Shown: positions 16,943 through 25,781, counted from the stretch's first letter. The stretch: 64,000 nucleotides of DNA from Butyrivibrio sp. M55 (GCF_900116865.1 NZ_FPCD01000002.1:62001-126000); one strand, 5' to 3'. Notes: generated by a model not told the origin, from the sequence alone. Translations and numbers: made by a program.

Positions 16943-18472
16943 TTAGTGAGAATCCCAACAATAGGGAACTTTTTCAAGTACAGGTCGCTTGATTATGATA
17001 AGCAGTAATACGATTGCGGCGAAAGCAGCGTTGATGGTCAATACTTGTGAAATGCTGACGCGGGAAACCAGCAAACCGATTGCAAATGACCCGATGGGAG
17101 TCACGGCGGCTGAAGATGAATTAAATACAGCTGACGCGCGGGCCATATACTTATGGTCAACACATTTCATAAGCTGGATATGGAGGATTCCGCCTATCAG
17201 TGAAGCGGCTGCCATCATGACGAAGTAGCATGCGCATAGCAACGTGTATGCGAGAAATATGTTTTCTTTTACAAATCTTCCGTAAGGAATACAGGCCATT
17301 GCGCCGGCTAACAGGGCGGTTCCAAGGACAGTAATCTTAAGGGGCGATAGTTTCTTTGACAAATTCGGCAATACCACTGCTCCCAAGATTCCGCCTATTG
17401 ATGAGAATATGCCGGAGATGCTTATAAGCTCGCTGCCCATTCCGTAAATTTCGGATACTATCGGAACTTGAAAAGCGTTCAATGGAATCAGCATTCCGTT
17501 AAGCAGTACGCAGATGATGCAGAAGTTTCGTACAACCGGAGTGCTAAATACATATGAGATGCCGTCTTTGAGCATGGATATGTAGCCGGGCTCGCTGGGG
17601 GAGCTGCTGTTTCCTGCTTCATGGATTGAGCTTGCATTTTTGTTTTTACGGATTGAGCTGTTACTTCCTGTTTTATGTAGAGAGCTTACACTTTTGTTTT
17701 TGCTAAATGAATGTATGCTTTCAGCTTTGGAGGCAACGACGGTGCTACCGGCTTCGGAAGCGGACCCTGCTGCAGTTTTGAGCATGCCAATCAGTACTGC
17801 AGCAGTTATGAATGTCGAGAGATCTGTGAACATTGCGGCTTCAACGCCGAGTTTTGCAATTATAAATCCTGCAATTCCGCTTCCTGCAAGGGTGGCGGCA
17901 TTAGCGAAAACAGAATAAAGGCTCACTCCGGCGTTTATGTCATCTCTTTTAAACACCTGCGCACTAAGAGCGCTCGTCGCAGGAAGGTAGAAAGACTCTA
18001 CACTCGTTATTGTCAGCGCAAATACTGAAAGGAGTGCCGGAGTCACCAGTTCAAGCTTAAACAGAAAGATAAAAAGCGCGATTAGAATTGCTCTGAGAAA
18101 ATGAGTCGTGATGACAACATGCTTTTTATCCATCTTTTCAACAATGGCTCCTGCAAACGGCTGAACAACAACGTTTGGCAACATGATAAATGCAAATATT
18201 ATCGCAGACCACGCCGCACTGCCTGTAATCTGATACACGATCCACGTAAAAGCAATTGATTCTATCGAATCCCCGAACCTGTTGATCAGATTTGCAAACA
18301 GAAGCTTTCTGTATGTGCTTTCGCGCAGTATGGATTTATAATGAGTGGTGGCATTCGCTTTGATTTTGCTTTTGGTACGGACGTTTTTGTTATTATTGGT
18401 GCTATTGATGGCGTTGATATTTTTGTAGTTGTTAGTAGTGATGTTGGTATTGGCGGTGCTATTGCATTTCAT
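16943..18472 (-). CDS. MFS family transporter with repeat-bearing central loop
   Basis: 509 residues from the ATG at 18472, chosen because GGGAGA lies just upstream on the minus strand; a longer frame to 18547 lacks a site. Twelve hydrophobic helices carry MFS signatures (NRFGDSIESIAFTWIVYQITGSA, abbreviated: NRFGDS at the start of TM1, then the GAIVEKMDKKHV loop between TM2 and TM3). It resembles MFS_3/drug-efflux-type permeases without an obvious substrate. The N terminus is a 45-residue Asn/Thr-rich low-complexity stretch. The central cytoplasmic loop contains two 18-residue repeats rich in Ser, Lys and Asn. Both are unusual for the family and look like slippage expansions. Confidence 0.85.
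   Translation of the reverse strand: MKCNSTANTNITTNNYKNINAINSTNNNKNVRTKSKIKANATTHYKSILRESTYRKLLFANLINRFGDSIESIAFTWIVYQITGSAAWSAIIFAFIMLPNVVVQPFAGAIVEKMDKKHVVITTHFLRAILIALFIFLFKLELVTPALLSVFALTITSVESFYLPATSALSAQVFKRDDINAGVSLYSVFANAATLAGSGIAGFIIAKLGVEAAMFTDLSTFITAAVLIGMLKTAAGSASEAGSTVVASKAESIHSFSKNKSVSSLHKTGSNSSIRKNKNASSIHEAGNSSSPSEPGYISMLKDGISYVFSTPVVRNFCIICVLLNGMLIPLNAFQVPIVSEIYGMGSELISISGIFSSIGGILGAVVLPNLSKKLSPLKITVLGTALLAGAMACIPYGRFVKENIFLAYTLLCACYFVMMAAASLIGGILHIQLMKCVDHKYMARASAVFNSSSAAVTPIGSFAIGLLVSRVSISQVLTINAAFAAIVLLLIIIKRPVLEKVPYCWDSH
17601..17708. repeat. Two 54-bp tandem repeats inside the MFS gene
   Basis: Units start at 17601 (GAGCTGCTGTTTCCTG) and 17655 (GAGCTGTTACTTCCTG). They differ at several positions but stay in frame (54 bases = 18 codons), encoding Ser/Lys/Asn-rich segments of the central loop. 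Confidence 0.75.
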
Positions 18473-18767
18473 AGCCGGTTCTCCCTTCGTGGCGCATTGT
18501 TTTGCTGACTGTTGTCCGGCTGTAGATTGAAATAGAATTGATTGCAAGTTCGGTTCTATTGTTTATTTTTTTGCCTGGCACATCAGCAAGTAGACAACAA
18601 GCTTGTGTCCTTATCTGTGGTTTCAGTGTAACGTGATGCGCGGAAGAGTGTAATACACCGTTTGTATGTGCTGGGAAAAGAAAAGTTTCCTGCCGGGAAA
18701 TAAAACATATCTGAGCAGACGTAAAAATATAAGCAAATTCTAACACGGAGGGACTGAAGTTGTTTGC
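18473..18767. other. Non-coding stretch between MFS gene and 53-bp repeats
   Basis: No convincing gene. It should contain the promoter of the minus-strand MFS gene, but I see no clear -35/-10 pair. The segment around 18632-18655 (GTGATGCGCGGAAGAGTGTAAT) resembles part of the A-type 53-bp repeat unit and may be a decayed copy. Confidence 0.4.
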
Positions 18768-19085
18768 AATGACTCCGCAAGCCCAAACCTCGCATAGAGT
18801 CATACGATGGAGCGCGATGCAATGACTTCACTTGCAGAAATTTCAAATAGGGTCATATGCGGAAGCAATAGCTCATGACTTCACAAGCCAAAACCTCGTA
18901 TAGAGTCATGCGGCGGAGTGTAATGCAATGACTTCAGCTGTAGAAATATCAAATAGGGTCATATGCAGAAATAAGATCCAATGACTCCGCAAGCCCAAAC
19001 CTCGCATAGAGTCATACGACAGAGCGCAACACAATGACTACACTTGCAGATATTTCAAATAGAGTCATGCGCTGTAGCGCTTATC
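18768..19085. repeat. 53-bp tandem repeat array, six units alternating in two types
   Basis: The AATGACT-type unit start recurs at 18768, 18821, 18874, 18927, 18980 and 19033, an exact 53-bp period. Units alternate: A type (CGCAAGCCCAAACCTCGCATA core) and B type (CTTGCAGAAATTTCAAATA core), giving a 106-bp higher-order repeat present three times. In every unit an ATGAC-start and a GTCAT-end form an inverted pair about 35 bp across; in the first and fifth units the arms are perfect 7-mers, ATGACTC and GAGTCAT. The last unit ends 40 bases before the HAD gene. There are no unique spacers, so this is not CRISPR. Confidence 0.85.
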
Positions 19086-19126
19086 AAGCAAATAATAGAA
19101 TCACACCCAAATCATGGAGGAACATC

Positions 19127-19696
19127 ATGCAAAACATAATATTTCTTGATATAGACGGAGTCTTGAATTCAAAGTTCTGGGACGAGGAGCATCAGCGCGA
19201 AATAAGTGGCGGAAGGCTTGTAGATGCAGAGGCGGTGAGGCTCTTGGCGGAGCTTGTAAAGAAGGCGGATGCAAAGCTGATCCTTCACTCGGGATGGCGC
19301 TTCTGGTTCGACGAGAATCTTGAACCGCTAAGGCCTGAAGCGGAGCACTTGATCACAGTGATGGCTAAAGAGGGCATCAGGCTTGACGGCGTAACACCCA
19401 ATCTTACCACCGAAGAAATAAGAAAGAGCAAGAAGTTCAGCCTTGTTAAGGCTGAAGAAATCCTCTTATGGCTTAAAGAGAACATAGCTTCCGCAAATAG
19501 TGACTTCTCATCAAATGATGAAACTTTCAAAACCGATGAAACTTCTAAAGATGCAGATTTTCCGGCAAATTGGCTTGTTCTTGATGACCTGGAACTTCAT
19601 AACAGCTTGATAGCAAGGCATCAGTTAAAGCCTGATCCAAATGTTGGGCTCACACATGAAGATGTAAGAAGAGCCCTGAACATTTTGAAGCTTTAA
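19127..19696 (+). CDS. HAD-like protein (Swiss Army Knife RNA-repair-type HAD domain)
   Basis: 189 residues from the ATG at 19127, which has GGAGG 6 bases upstream; a longer frame begins inside the tandem repeats and is rejected. The N-terminal IIFLDIDGVLNS carries the HAD motif I pair D8 and D10. LILHSGWRFWFD matches motif II of the small HAD group found in Swiss-Army-Knife RNA repair proteins, and WLVLDDLEL near the C terminus gives the acidic motif IV. Such standalone HADs are predicted phosphatases; the substrate is unknown. A Ser/Asp-rich segment at about 125-145 is probably a loop insert. Confidence 0.75.
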   Translation: MQNIIFLDIDGVLNSKFWDEEHQREISGGRLVDAEAVRLLAELVKKADAKLILHSGWRFWFDENLEPLRPEAEHLITVMAKEGIRLDGVTPNLTTEEIRKSKKFSLVKAEEILLWLKENIASANSDFSSNDETFKTDETSKDADFPANWLVLDDLELHNSLIARHQLKPDPNVGLTHEDVRRALNILKL

Positions 19697-20001
19697 ATGC
19701 AGAATAAATAATACATCTCTGGCAACACCTCTCCATAGCTTCCCGTCCCCAATTCCCATTCCACATAATTTCACAATTCACATATTGACAAATCCCTCTC
19801 TCCGGAGTTATTGTATTATTGTACTAAGTAACTAATACAATAATACAGCACGTGACATCACACACATACAACTCCACGTCACGTGCAATTACACTACAAC
19901 GTACAACCACATAGAACAATAACCGCCCACATGCCGCAACCCATAGGTTGCGGCGGGCACATATAAGATGATGCGAATCGTCGACAGAATGGAGAGAAAA
20001 G
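19697..20001. promoter_or_regulatory. Intergenic region with three strong dyads upstream of the solute-binding lipoprotein
   Basis: Three perfect inverted repeats are clustered: GTATTATTGTA/TACAATAATAC (19813-19846, 11-bp arms), GCACGTGAC/GTCACGTGC (19848-19886, 9-bp arms), and GCCGCAACC/GGTTGCGGC (19933-19954, 9-bp arms with a CATA loop). The first resembles an operator for a dimeric repressor, the last a stable RNA hairpin in the leader. None is followed by a T-run. No clear promoter elements were assigned. Confidence 0.55.
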
Positions 20002-22245
20002 ATGAGAAAAAGAAATATTATAGGGAAAACAACAAGCATAATTCTTGCGTTTACTCTTTGCATAACATCATTTACCGGTTGCGGCAAAAAGAAGATTACA
20101 GAAGAGGATCTTGCGCAGGTAAAACAGATTGATAAGAACTGCATCTTTAAGCAGGAAGATTTTCCGGGAATCCTTGGCGAAGGAGAAAAGGTGTGTGTTC
20201 TTGGCCGAAGCGGAGGCAAGGTAGTGGCTATCTGCGAAGCGGAAACCGGAGACGGAGGGTTTAAATATCTTTCTTTTAACCCTGACGGATCTGAGGTTAA
20301 TTCCTGCGATTTCGGTGGAAAAAAGGAAGATTATATAACTATTGGCACCTTTGATAATGAAGGAAATGCATATCTTGTTTATAAAGAACACAAAGGTGGG
20401 GATGATTATAGCTCGTTCCTTGAAAAAATCACTCCAACAGGAGAAATAGCTTACAAGTTCGACCTCTCCGAAGAATTTGCAGATGATGCATTCTACTTTA
20501 GATGCCTTGAGTGGAGTGATAAATACGGCCTTTTATGCGGCACTGAAGACGGCGTAAAGACTTATGACGAGCAGAATGGTCTGAAAGAACTTGTGGATAA
20601 AAAGGCCATGAGTGGTATGGAAGGAATCCTAGATATGGTAGAACTTGCGGACAATAAGCTGTTTATAAATTATTATAATAAGCTTTACGCCCAGTCATTT
20701 GTTATAGTTGATGCAGATAACAAGAAAGTGGAAAAGAAGCTTGGAAATTTCCAGGAGCACAGTTACTATACCTTTTTTGACGATGAAAACGGTAACCTAT
20801 ATGCAGATGATTCCTACGGAGTCTATAAATGCGATACTCAGGCAGACAAACTTGAAAAACTTCTTGATTACAGGGATTCATCAATAAATCCCGATGATAT
20901 GATGTCACAGGTGGGATTCTTTGCAGTAAATGAAAAAGAAATAATCGCTGATACTGTAGAAGGTGACAGTGGGGTAAATACTCTTGTGAAACTGTCCAAA
21001 GTAAATCCTGAAGACGTTGCAGATAAGACCGTTATTACCTTATCGGGTATGTATGTCGATCGTGATATTGCAAGTCAGATCATGGAATTTAACAGATCAA
21101 GCGATAAGTATGCGATAAAGATATTGGATTACAGCGAGTTTTACAACGATTATGAACAATGTGAAAAGCAGTTTAATCTTGATATTACAGCAGGAAAAGC
21201 TGCCGACATCATCTGCTTTTCGGGAAACGAAGCATCTGTAAGAAAATATGCCGATAAAGGAATACTTCTTGATTTAACTCCTGCTTTTGAAAACGGAGGC
21301 CCTTTGAGCGATATAGAAGTTCTTCCGAACATAGCGGAGATGATGAAGTTCAATGGCAAGACTTATACATTTATGCCTACGTTCCGAATTAGCACATATG
21401 CAGTTAAATCAGAATACGCAAAGGGAAAAAATTCTTTGACATACAAGGACTGTGACGAACTGATAAACAGTAAAGGCGTGGATTATAAAACGGCGTTTGG
21501 CTCATATGATACCAGATCAAACGTCTGCGCATATTTCTGGACGTACTACGGCGATGAGTTTTTTGACCTCAAGAATAAAAAGTGCAATTTCAATACGCCT
21601 GAGTTTGCTGAGTTTTTGAATTTTGCCAATAAGTTTCCTGATGAGGAACCGGTTGATTGTATCATGGAGGACGAGCTTGAAGCGGTGTATGCCGAAGGAA
21701 AAGGAATTTTCTACGCTGCAGATTTTAGGAATATATGGCAATATGCAAAGCTCAAGCAGTATATATTCAGAGATGATGTTGAATTGGTCGGATGTCCCAA
21801 TAACCTTGGCAAAAACATGGCTGCGGTAAGCACAACTACATTGGGTGTAAACAGCAAGACAGAACATGCGGATGTTATCTACGATCTTATCAGGGAGCTT
21901 ATGACTTCGGATAAAGAAACAAGTGACGGCTTCTCTACGGTAAAGCCTAAGTTTGAGGAAGAGTTAAAAGAAGCTACAGGCGAGATAAGCGATAGCAACA
22001 CCAAGGCGCAAACGTACGATCCTTTGAGCGGAAAAGATGTAAAATTAGAACCGCTGTCAGAGGAGGATATAAAGAAGTTCTATGATTATGCTGTTTCAAT
22101 AAATACAAACGTCGGATATGATATGCAGGTTACAAATATTATTTCAGAAGAAGCCTCGGCATTCTTTAAGGGAAAGAAAACGGCGGAACAAGTCGGAGAT
22201 ATCATTCAGAACAGAATCAGCAATTATATTGCCGAAAACAGTTGA
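20002..22245 (+). CDS. Large lipoprotein with extracellular solute-binding (family 1-like) domain
   Basis: 747 residues, with a GGAGAG site upstream. It has a lipoprotein signal peptide with lipobox ending in TGC (C27). Residues of about 30-330 form a repetitive beta-rich segment (KYLSFNPDGS, YLVYKEH, NLYADDSYGVYKC), suggesting a propeller-like module. Residues of about 340-745 look like a type 1 ABC solute-binding protein (ADIICFSGNEASVRKYADKG, LLDLTPAFENGG, then FMPTFRISTYAVKSEY). No permease or ATPase gene is nearby, so it is an orphan receptor or binding protein. The two-domain architecture is longer than a normal binding protein of about 430 residues. Ligand unknown. Confidence 0.75.
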   Translation: MRKRNIIGKTTSIILAFTLCITSFTGCGKKKITEEDLAQVKQIDKNCIFKQEDFPGILGEGEKVCVLGRSGGKVVAICEAETGDGGFKYLSFNPDGSEVNSCDFGGKKEDYITIGTFDNEGNAYLVYKEHKGGDDYSSFLEKITPTGEIAYKFDLSEEFADDAFYFRCLEWSDKYGLLCGTEDGVKTYDEQNGLKELVDKKAMSGMEGILDMVELADNKLFINYYNKLYAQSFVIVDADNKKVEKKLGNFQEHSYYTFFDDENGNLYADDSYGVYKCDTQADKLEKLLDYRDSSINPDDMMSQVGFFAVNEKEIIADTVEGDSGVNTLVKLSKVNPEDVADKTVITLSGMYVDRDIASQIMEFNRSSDKYAIKILDYSEFYNDYEQCEKQFNLDITAGKAADIICFSGNEASVRKYADKGILLDLTPAFENGGPLSDIEVLPNIAEMMKFNGKTYTFMPTFRISTYAVKSEYAKGKNSLTYKDCDELINSKGVDYKTAFGSYDTRSNVCAYFWTYYGDEFFDLKNKKCNFNTPEFAEFLNFANKFPDEEPVDCIMEDELEAVYAEGKGIFYAADFRNIWQYAKLKQYIFRDDVELVGCPNNLGKNMAAVSTTTLGVNSKTEHADVIYDLIRELMTSDKETSDGFSTVKPKFEEELKEATGEISDSNTKAQTYDPLSGKDVKLEPLSEEDIKKFYDYAVSINTNVGYDMQVTNIISEEASAFFKGKKTAEQVGDIIQNRISNYIAENS

Positions 22246-22269
22246 TCTGAGAACTTGATTTAGAAGTTT

Positions 22270-22316
22270 AAAAAAAGTCTGCAAAATTTTTACATTTTTT
22301 TGCAGACTTTTTTGCA
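22270..22316 (+). terminator. Rho-independent terminator
   Basis: AAAAAGTCTGCAAAA pairs with TTTTTTGCAGACTTTTTT, a long stem ending in a T-run. It separates the lipoprotein gene from the sigma factor operon. Confidence 0.85.
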
Positions 22317-22362
22317 TGCGCATCGTTATATTAAATGAAGAGAGAAAAAACAGGAGAAAAGT

Positions 22363-22887
22363 TTGGGGAAGATCGATTCGAGAGAAAAGTTAATACAGCT
22401 CATGGACCGGTACAAGAATCTGGTCTTCTCGGTGTGCCTTAAGCTTACCGGCGACCATTTTACTGCGGAGGATATCACGCAGGAAACGTTTATTTCCGCA
22501 TATCGGCATCTTGAGGATTTTGACGGACGCGATGAAAAAGCGTGGATATGCAGGATTGCGAGCAACAAATGCATCGACTACCTAAGAAGCAGCAAGATGC
22601 GCGAGGTGGCTTCGACTGACGATGAGCTTGAGGCTTCCATGGACGCCGGCAGGGACGGGCCGCTTGAAACGTACATTGCACGTGATGTGGAAAAAAGATT
22701 TTTTGACCGGTGCAATGAACTTGATGAGCCGTACAGATCTGCGGCGGTCGGGCATTTTATCCAAGGAAAGACTGCAAAAGAGATAAGCCTTGAGAAAGGG
22801 ATACCTCTTAAGACGACGCAGTCCCACATCTACAGAGCCCGCGAGATGTTAAAGAAAATAATCAGGAAGGAGGAACTGCTGACATGA
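22363..22887 (+). CDS. ECF-type RNA polymerase sigma factor
   Basis: 174 residues. The start is TTG at 22363, supported by AGGAG six bases upstream; no better ATG exists nearby. The sigma-70 region 2 is visible at AEDITQETFISAYRHLEDF, with an AWICRIASNKCIDYLRS continuation. Region 4 has its helix-turn-helix at GKTAKEISLEKGIPLKTTQS. Size and the two-domain layout match ECF sigma factors. The next gene overlaps by four bases (ATGA) and encodes a single-pass membrane protein that is the likely anti-sigma factor. The rare start codon may keep levels low. Confidence 0.92.
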   Translation: MGKIDSREKLIQLMDRYKNLVFSVCLKLTGDHFTAEDITQETFISAYRHLEDFDGRDEKAWICRIASNKCIDYLRSSKMREVASTDDELEASMDAGRDGPLETYIARDVEKRFFDRCNELDEPYRSAAVGHFIQGKTAKEISLEKGIPLKTTQSHIYRAREMLKKIIRKEELLT

Positions 22888-23318
22888 GTCATGAATATCT
22901 GAGTGATGAAGAATTACAAAAGCTTATTTCCGATGTTGAGTTTAATGACATGGCTGAAGCGCCCGTGGATCTTCAGAAAAAAGTGCTTGATGAGATCAGT
23001 GCTTTAAGTAAGTCCGGCAACATCGCGAAAACCAAAAAACAAAAGATAATCGAATACAGATTATACAGCCTGAAAGTGGCTCTCGCCGTTGCTGCAGCAA
23101 TAGCGGTAATGTTCATAGTTCCGCAAAGACCTGTTATAGATAGAGATATCCCCACAAAAGAGGAATATCTGGCTGAAATGGATATTTTTACAAGACAGGG
23201 ATTGTTTGATACTTGCAGAAACAGAGACGAAGTATTGGAAGAAAATAATTTATGTAAAACCCTTGTGCAGAAAAGGGAAGAAATAGAAACAAGATTTTTT
23301 GACATGTTTAACAGATGA
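22884..23318 (+). CDS. Probable membrane anti-sigma factor
   Basis: 144 residues, overlapping the sigma gene by four bases. The N-terminal about 50 residues are acidic and helical (SDEELQKLISDVEFND), suited to bind the sigma factor. One membrane helix (about 62-77, ALAVAAAIAVMFIVP) is followed by an extracytoplasmic region of about 65 residues. No zinc-binding His-x3-Cys-x2-Cys motif is visible, so it is not a ZAS-type anti-sigma. The role is inferred from position and topology. Confidence 0.65.
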   Translation: MSHEYLSDEELQKLISDVEFNDMAEAPVDLQKKVLDEISALSKSGNIAKTKKQKIIEYRLYSLKVALAVAAAIAVMFIVPQRPVIDRDIPTKEEYLAEMDIFTRQGLFDTCRNRDEVLEENNLCKTLVQKREEIETRFFDMFNR

Positions 23319-23332
23319 GTTGGAGGTTAATG

Positions 23333-23860
23333 ATGGAATATAAGAAGAGGAATGGTTTTTTTGTTTTTTGCTTTTCGTTTATACCCGGAGCGGTTGAGAT
23401 GTACATGGGATTTATGAAAAACGGAGTATCGATTATGGCGGCATTTGTGCTGCTGTTTGCCTTGGCTACGCTCGGCTGGTCTTATTTTACTTATATCTTT
23501 CTGGGAATGGCGGTGGTTGCTTGGTTCTATGCCTTTTTTCATGCATGGAACATGTACCGTCTGGACGGCGAGACACTTGTAAAGATGGAAGACAGATATA
23601 TCTGGACAGAATTTGGCGTTACGGGAAAAATTGATATTGAAGAAAAGAAGCTTCGCAAGGGAGTTGCAATAGGTCTGCTGATTATTGGCCTTATGGCGCT
23701 GTATGACATTGTAAAAGATATAATCTATCAATTTGTTCCGGGTGATTATTGGCGTATAACCAATTCTTTGGTGGAAAACGTTCCGGTTGCGGTTATTTTC
23801 ATATTTTTTGGCTTGAAACTAATTAAGAATAAAAAGAATGACCTGGAGATCGATGAATAA
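23333..23860 (+). CDS. TM2-like membrane protein, paralogue 1
   Basis: 175 residues from 23333, with GGAGG six bases before; ATGs at 23315 and 23330 are poorer by spacing. The signature FCFSFIPGAVEMYMGFMKNG resembles the PG-x-G-x-x-Y-x-G core of TM2-type membrane domains. About four to five helices follow, with a conserved FFHAWNMYRL and a W(T/L)E(F/Y) segment in a cytoplasmic loop. Two further paralogues follow in tandem. All are coupled to the sigma/anti-sigma pair and are likely its targets or co-sensors. Confidence 0.7.
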   Translation: MEYKKRNGFFVFCFSFIPGAVEMYMGFMKNGVSIMAAFVLLFALATLGWSYFTYIFLGMAVVAWFYAFFHAWNMYRLDGETLVKMEDRYIWTEFGVTGKIDIEEKKLRKGVAIGLLIIGLMALYDIVKDIIYQFVPGDYWRITNSLVENVPVAVIFIFFGLKLIKNKKNDLEIDE

Positions 23861-23900
23861 AAACCGGTCATAAACGGAAAGAGTGAATTGGAGGGAATAT

Positions 23901-24353
23901 ATGGAATGTAAGAAAAAGAACAGATTTTTGGTCTTTTGCTTCTCGTTCATACCCGGAGCGGCAGAGATGTATATGGGATATATAAAGAACGGAATGTCCA
24001 TATGGACAACGTTTTTTGTTGCATTTCTACTGGCTTGTATAGGTGATACAAGCTTAGCGGTGGTGGTAGTATGGTTTTTTGCTATTTTCCATGCATGGAA
24101 GATTTACAAATTAAGCGGGCAAAAAATTGAAGACAGAAATGTCTGGCTTGAATATGGAATTGCGGGAAGCAAAAATGAAGAAGAGAAAAAACGCAGTAAG
24201 TCAGTTGCGGTATGGCTTATAGTTATCGGCGTTGTATCGCTTTGTGACTACATGTTTGCTTTATTTTTCCCCAATGAATACTGTGATGTGTTCAATAAGA
24301 TTGTCGCTTTCGTGCAAAATACTATCCATATCGTCACAGGAAATTTGCTGTAG
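23901..24353 (+). CDS. TM2-like membrane protein, paralogue 2
   Basis: 150 residues from 23901, with GGAGGG five bases upstream; the earlier in-frame ATG at 23883 precedes this site. It shares FLVFCFSFIPGAAEMYMGYIKNG with paralogue 1 (and FHAWKIYKLSGQKIEDRNVW later), but is shorter, with fewer C-terminal helices. The function is unknown. It is encoded 40 bases after paralogue 1. Confidence 0.7.
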   Translation: MECKKKNRFLVFCFSFIPGAAEMYMGYIKNGMSIWTTFFVAFLLACIGDTSLAVVVVWFFAIFHAWKIYKLSGQKIEDRNVWLEYGIAGSKNEEEKKRSKSVAVWLIVIGVVSLCDYMFALFFPNEYCDVFNKIVAFVQNTIHIVTGNLL

Positions 24354-24380
24354 ATATTGTAGAGAGAAAAGGGGATTTAT

Positions 24381-24908
24381 ATGGTATATAGAAAAAGAAA
24401 CGGATTCTTATCTTTTTGTTTCGCATTTATGCCGGGAGCGGTTGAGATGTACATGGGGTTCATGATCAAAGGATTATCGCTGATGGCGTCGTTTGTTATG
24501 TTGGGCGCGATTGCATTCACGACAAATTTTCTTTCAGACTCGATGCTTTTTGTTCTTTTAGGTTATTTGTGGGTATATTCTTTTTTCCATGCATGGTACA
24601 TGTACGGATTAAGCGCGGAGAAGCTGGTACAGATGGAGGATAAGTGTTTCTGGACGGAATTTGAGATCGGCCAAAAAGCTGTTCCTGAAATGGAAAAGCT
24701 TCGAAAAGTATTTGCACCTTGGGCTTTGGCTGTTTGCGTGCTTGTGATCTACAGCTGTGTGGTTGATATTGCGTATACTACGGATCTTTTGAAACTTGAA
24801 GACTCTTATTTTGCTGTAATATCAATGCCGAGGGCGGTTTTGCCGATTATCTTTGTGATCGCGGGAATAAAGCTATTGCGCAGGGATGAGAAGGATTCCT
24901 CTTTATAA
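24381..24908 (+). CDS. TM2-like membrane protein, paralogue 3
   Basis: 175 residues. FCFAFMPGAVEMYMGFMIKG, FFHAWYMYGLSAEKL and MEDKCFWTEFEIG mark it as the third member of the tandem family, closest to paralogue 1. Four to five membrane helices. The gene starts after AGGGG with seven-base spacing and closes the operon that begins with the ECF sigma factor. Confidence 0.7.
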   Translation: MVYRKRNGFLSFCFAFMPGAVEMYMGFMIKGLSLMASFVMLGAIAFTTNFLSDSMLFVLLGYLWVYSFFHAWYMYGLSAEKLVQMEDKCFWTEFEIGQKAVPEMEKLRKVFAPWALAVCVLVIYSCVVDIAYTTDLLKLEDSYFAVISMPRAVLPIIFVIAGIKLLRRDEKDSSL

Positions 24909-25045
24909 AAAAGCTGTAAAAACGCTTGAATCCAAATTAAAAAACAAGTACAAGATTTTGATAATTTTTATAATTCGTTCATATAACGTTTAACGGATGC
25001 TGATATACTAACAATATAAGAATTACATGAAAGTGAGTTTTGTAT

Positions 25046-25756
25046 ATGGCAGCAGAGCATTTTGACTATTCAAAGATCAGCTACAATAAGAACGACGATT
25101 GGGATGATGTAAGTTTAATAGATCTTGAGAATTTCCTTCAGATGAAGGGACAGGTCAAAGATTTTCGAATTCTTATGATGAAGTATGACAGCGCATTATT
25201 GGAAGTTCGGACTAAGCTTGATGTATTAAATAAAGAATTATCTCTAAGGAACAACAGAAATCCGTTTGAAGCTATCAAGATGAGGATAAAGACTCCTCTT
25301 AGCATATATAAGAAACTGATCGGCAAGGGCGTGGATTTTTCGATTGAAAATATAGATAAGTACATCTCTGATGTTGCGGGAATACGTGTTGTATGCTCGT
25401 TTGTGGACGATATCTACATGTTGGCGGACTGTCTTGCAAATCAGGATGATATCAGGGTTATCCAGCGAAAAGATTATATCAAAGATCCCAAGAAGAGCGG
25501 CTACCGCAGTCTGCATCTTATAATAGAAGTTCCGATCTTTCTTGTTCAGGAAAAAGAGTACATGAAAGTCGAAGTGCAGTTCAGGACAATAGCCATGGAT
25601 TTCTGGGCGAGCCTTGAACATAAGATGAGATACAAAAAAGATTCGGCAAATCAGGAAGTTATCGCAGATGATCTTAAGTTCAGTGCAGATCTTATAAATC
25701 AGCTCGATCTTAGGATGCAACAGATTCGCCGCAAGATAGACGGCGAAGAAGAATAA
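25046..25756 (+). CDS. Small alarmone synthetase (RelQ/RelP-type GTP pyrophosphokinase)
   Basis: 236 residues from the ATG at 25046; a TTG at 25040 is possible but has worse spacing. It carries the RelA/SpoT-like synthetase fold only: DVAGIRVVCSFVDDIYMLAD, KDYIKDPKKSGYRSLHLI (with the G-loop-type GYRSLH) and VEVQFRTIAMDFWASLEHKMRYK, all hallmarks of the family. There is no HD hydrolase or TGS domain, so it would make (p)ppGpp from GTP/GDP and ATP without hydrolysing it. It stands alone, with no recognisable promoter elements in the 130 bases upstream. Confidence 0.93.
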   Translation: MAAEHFDYSKISYNKNDDWDDVSLIDLENFLQMKGQVKDFRILMMKYDSALLEVRTKLDVLNKELSLRNNRNPFEAIKMRIKTPLSIYKKLIGKGVDFSIENIDKYISDVAGIRVVCSFVDDIYMLADCLANQDDIRVIQRKDYIKDPKKSGYRSLHLIIEVPIFLVQEKEYMKVEVQFRTIAMDFWASLEHKMRYKKDSANQEVIADDLKFSADLINQLDLRMQQIRRKIDGEEE

Positions 25757-25781
25757 TTTAGTAGGAGATTTTATTTATATA

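Noticed and set aside
18768..19085. Possible CRISPR array
   Set aside because: The period is constant, but all parts of the units are related to one another; there are no unique spacers and no cas genes.
19034..19126. Upstream extension of the HAD gene into the repeats
   Set aside because: The HAD fold starts at 19127 with its own GGAGG site; the extension only translates repeat DNA.
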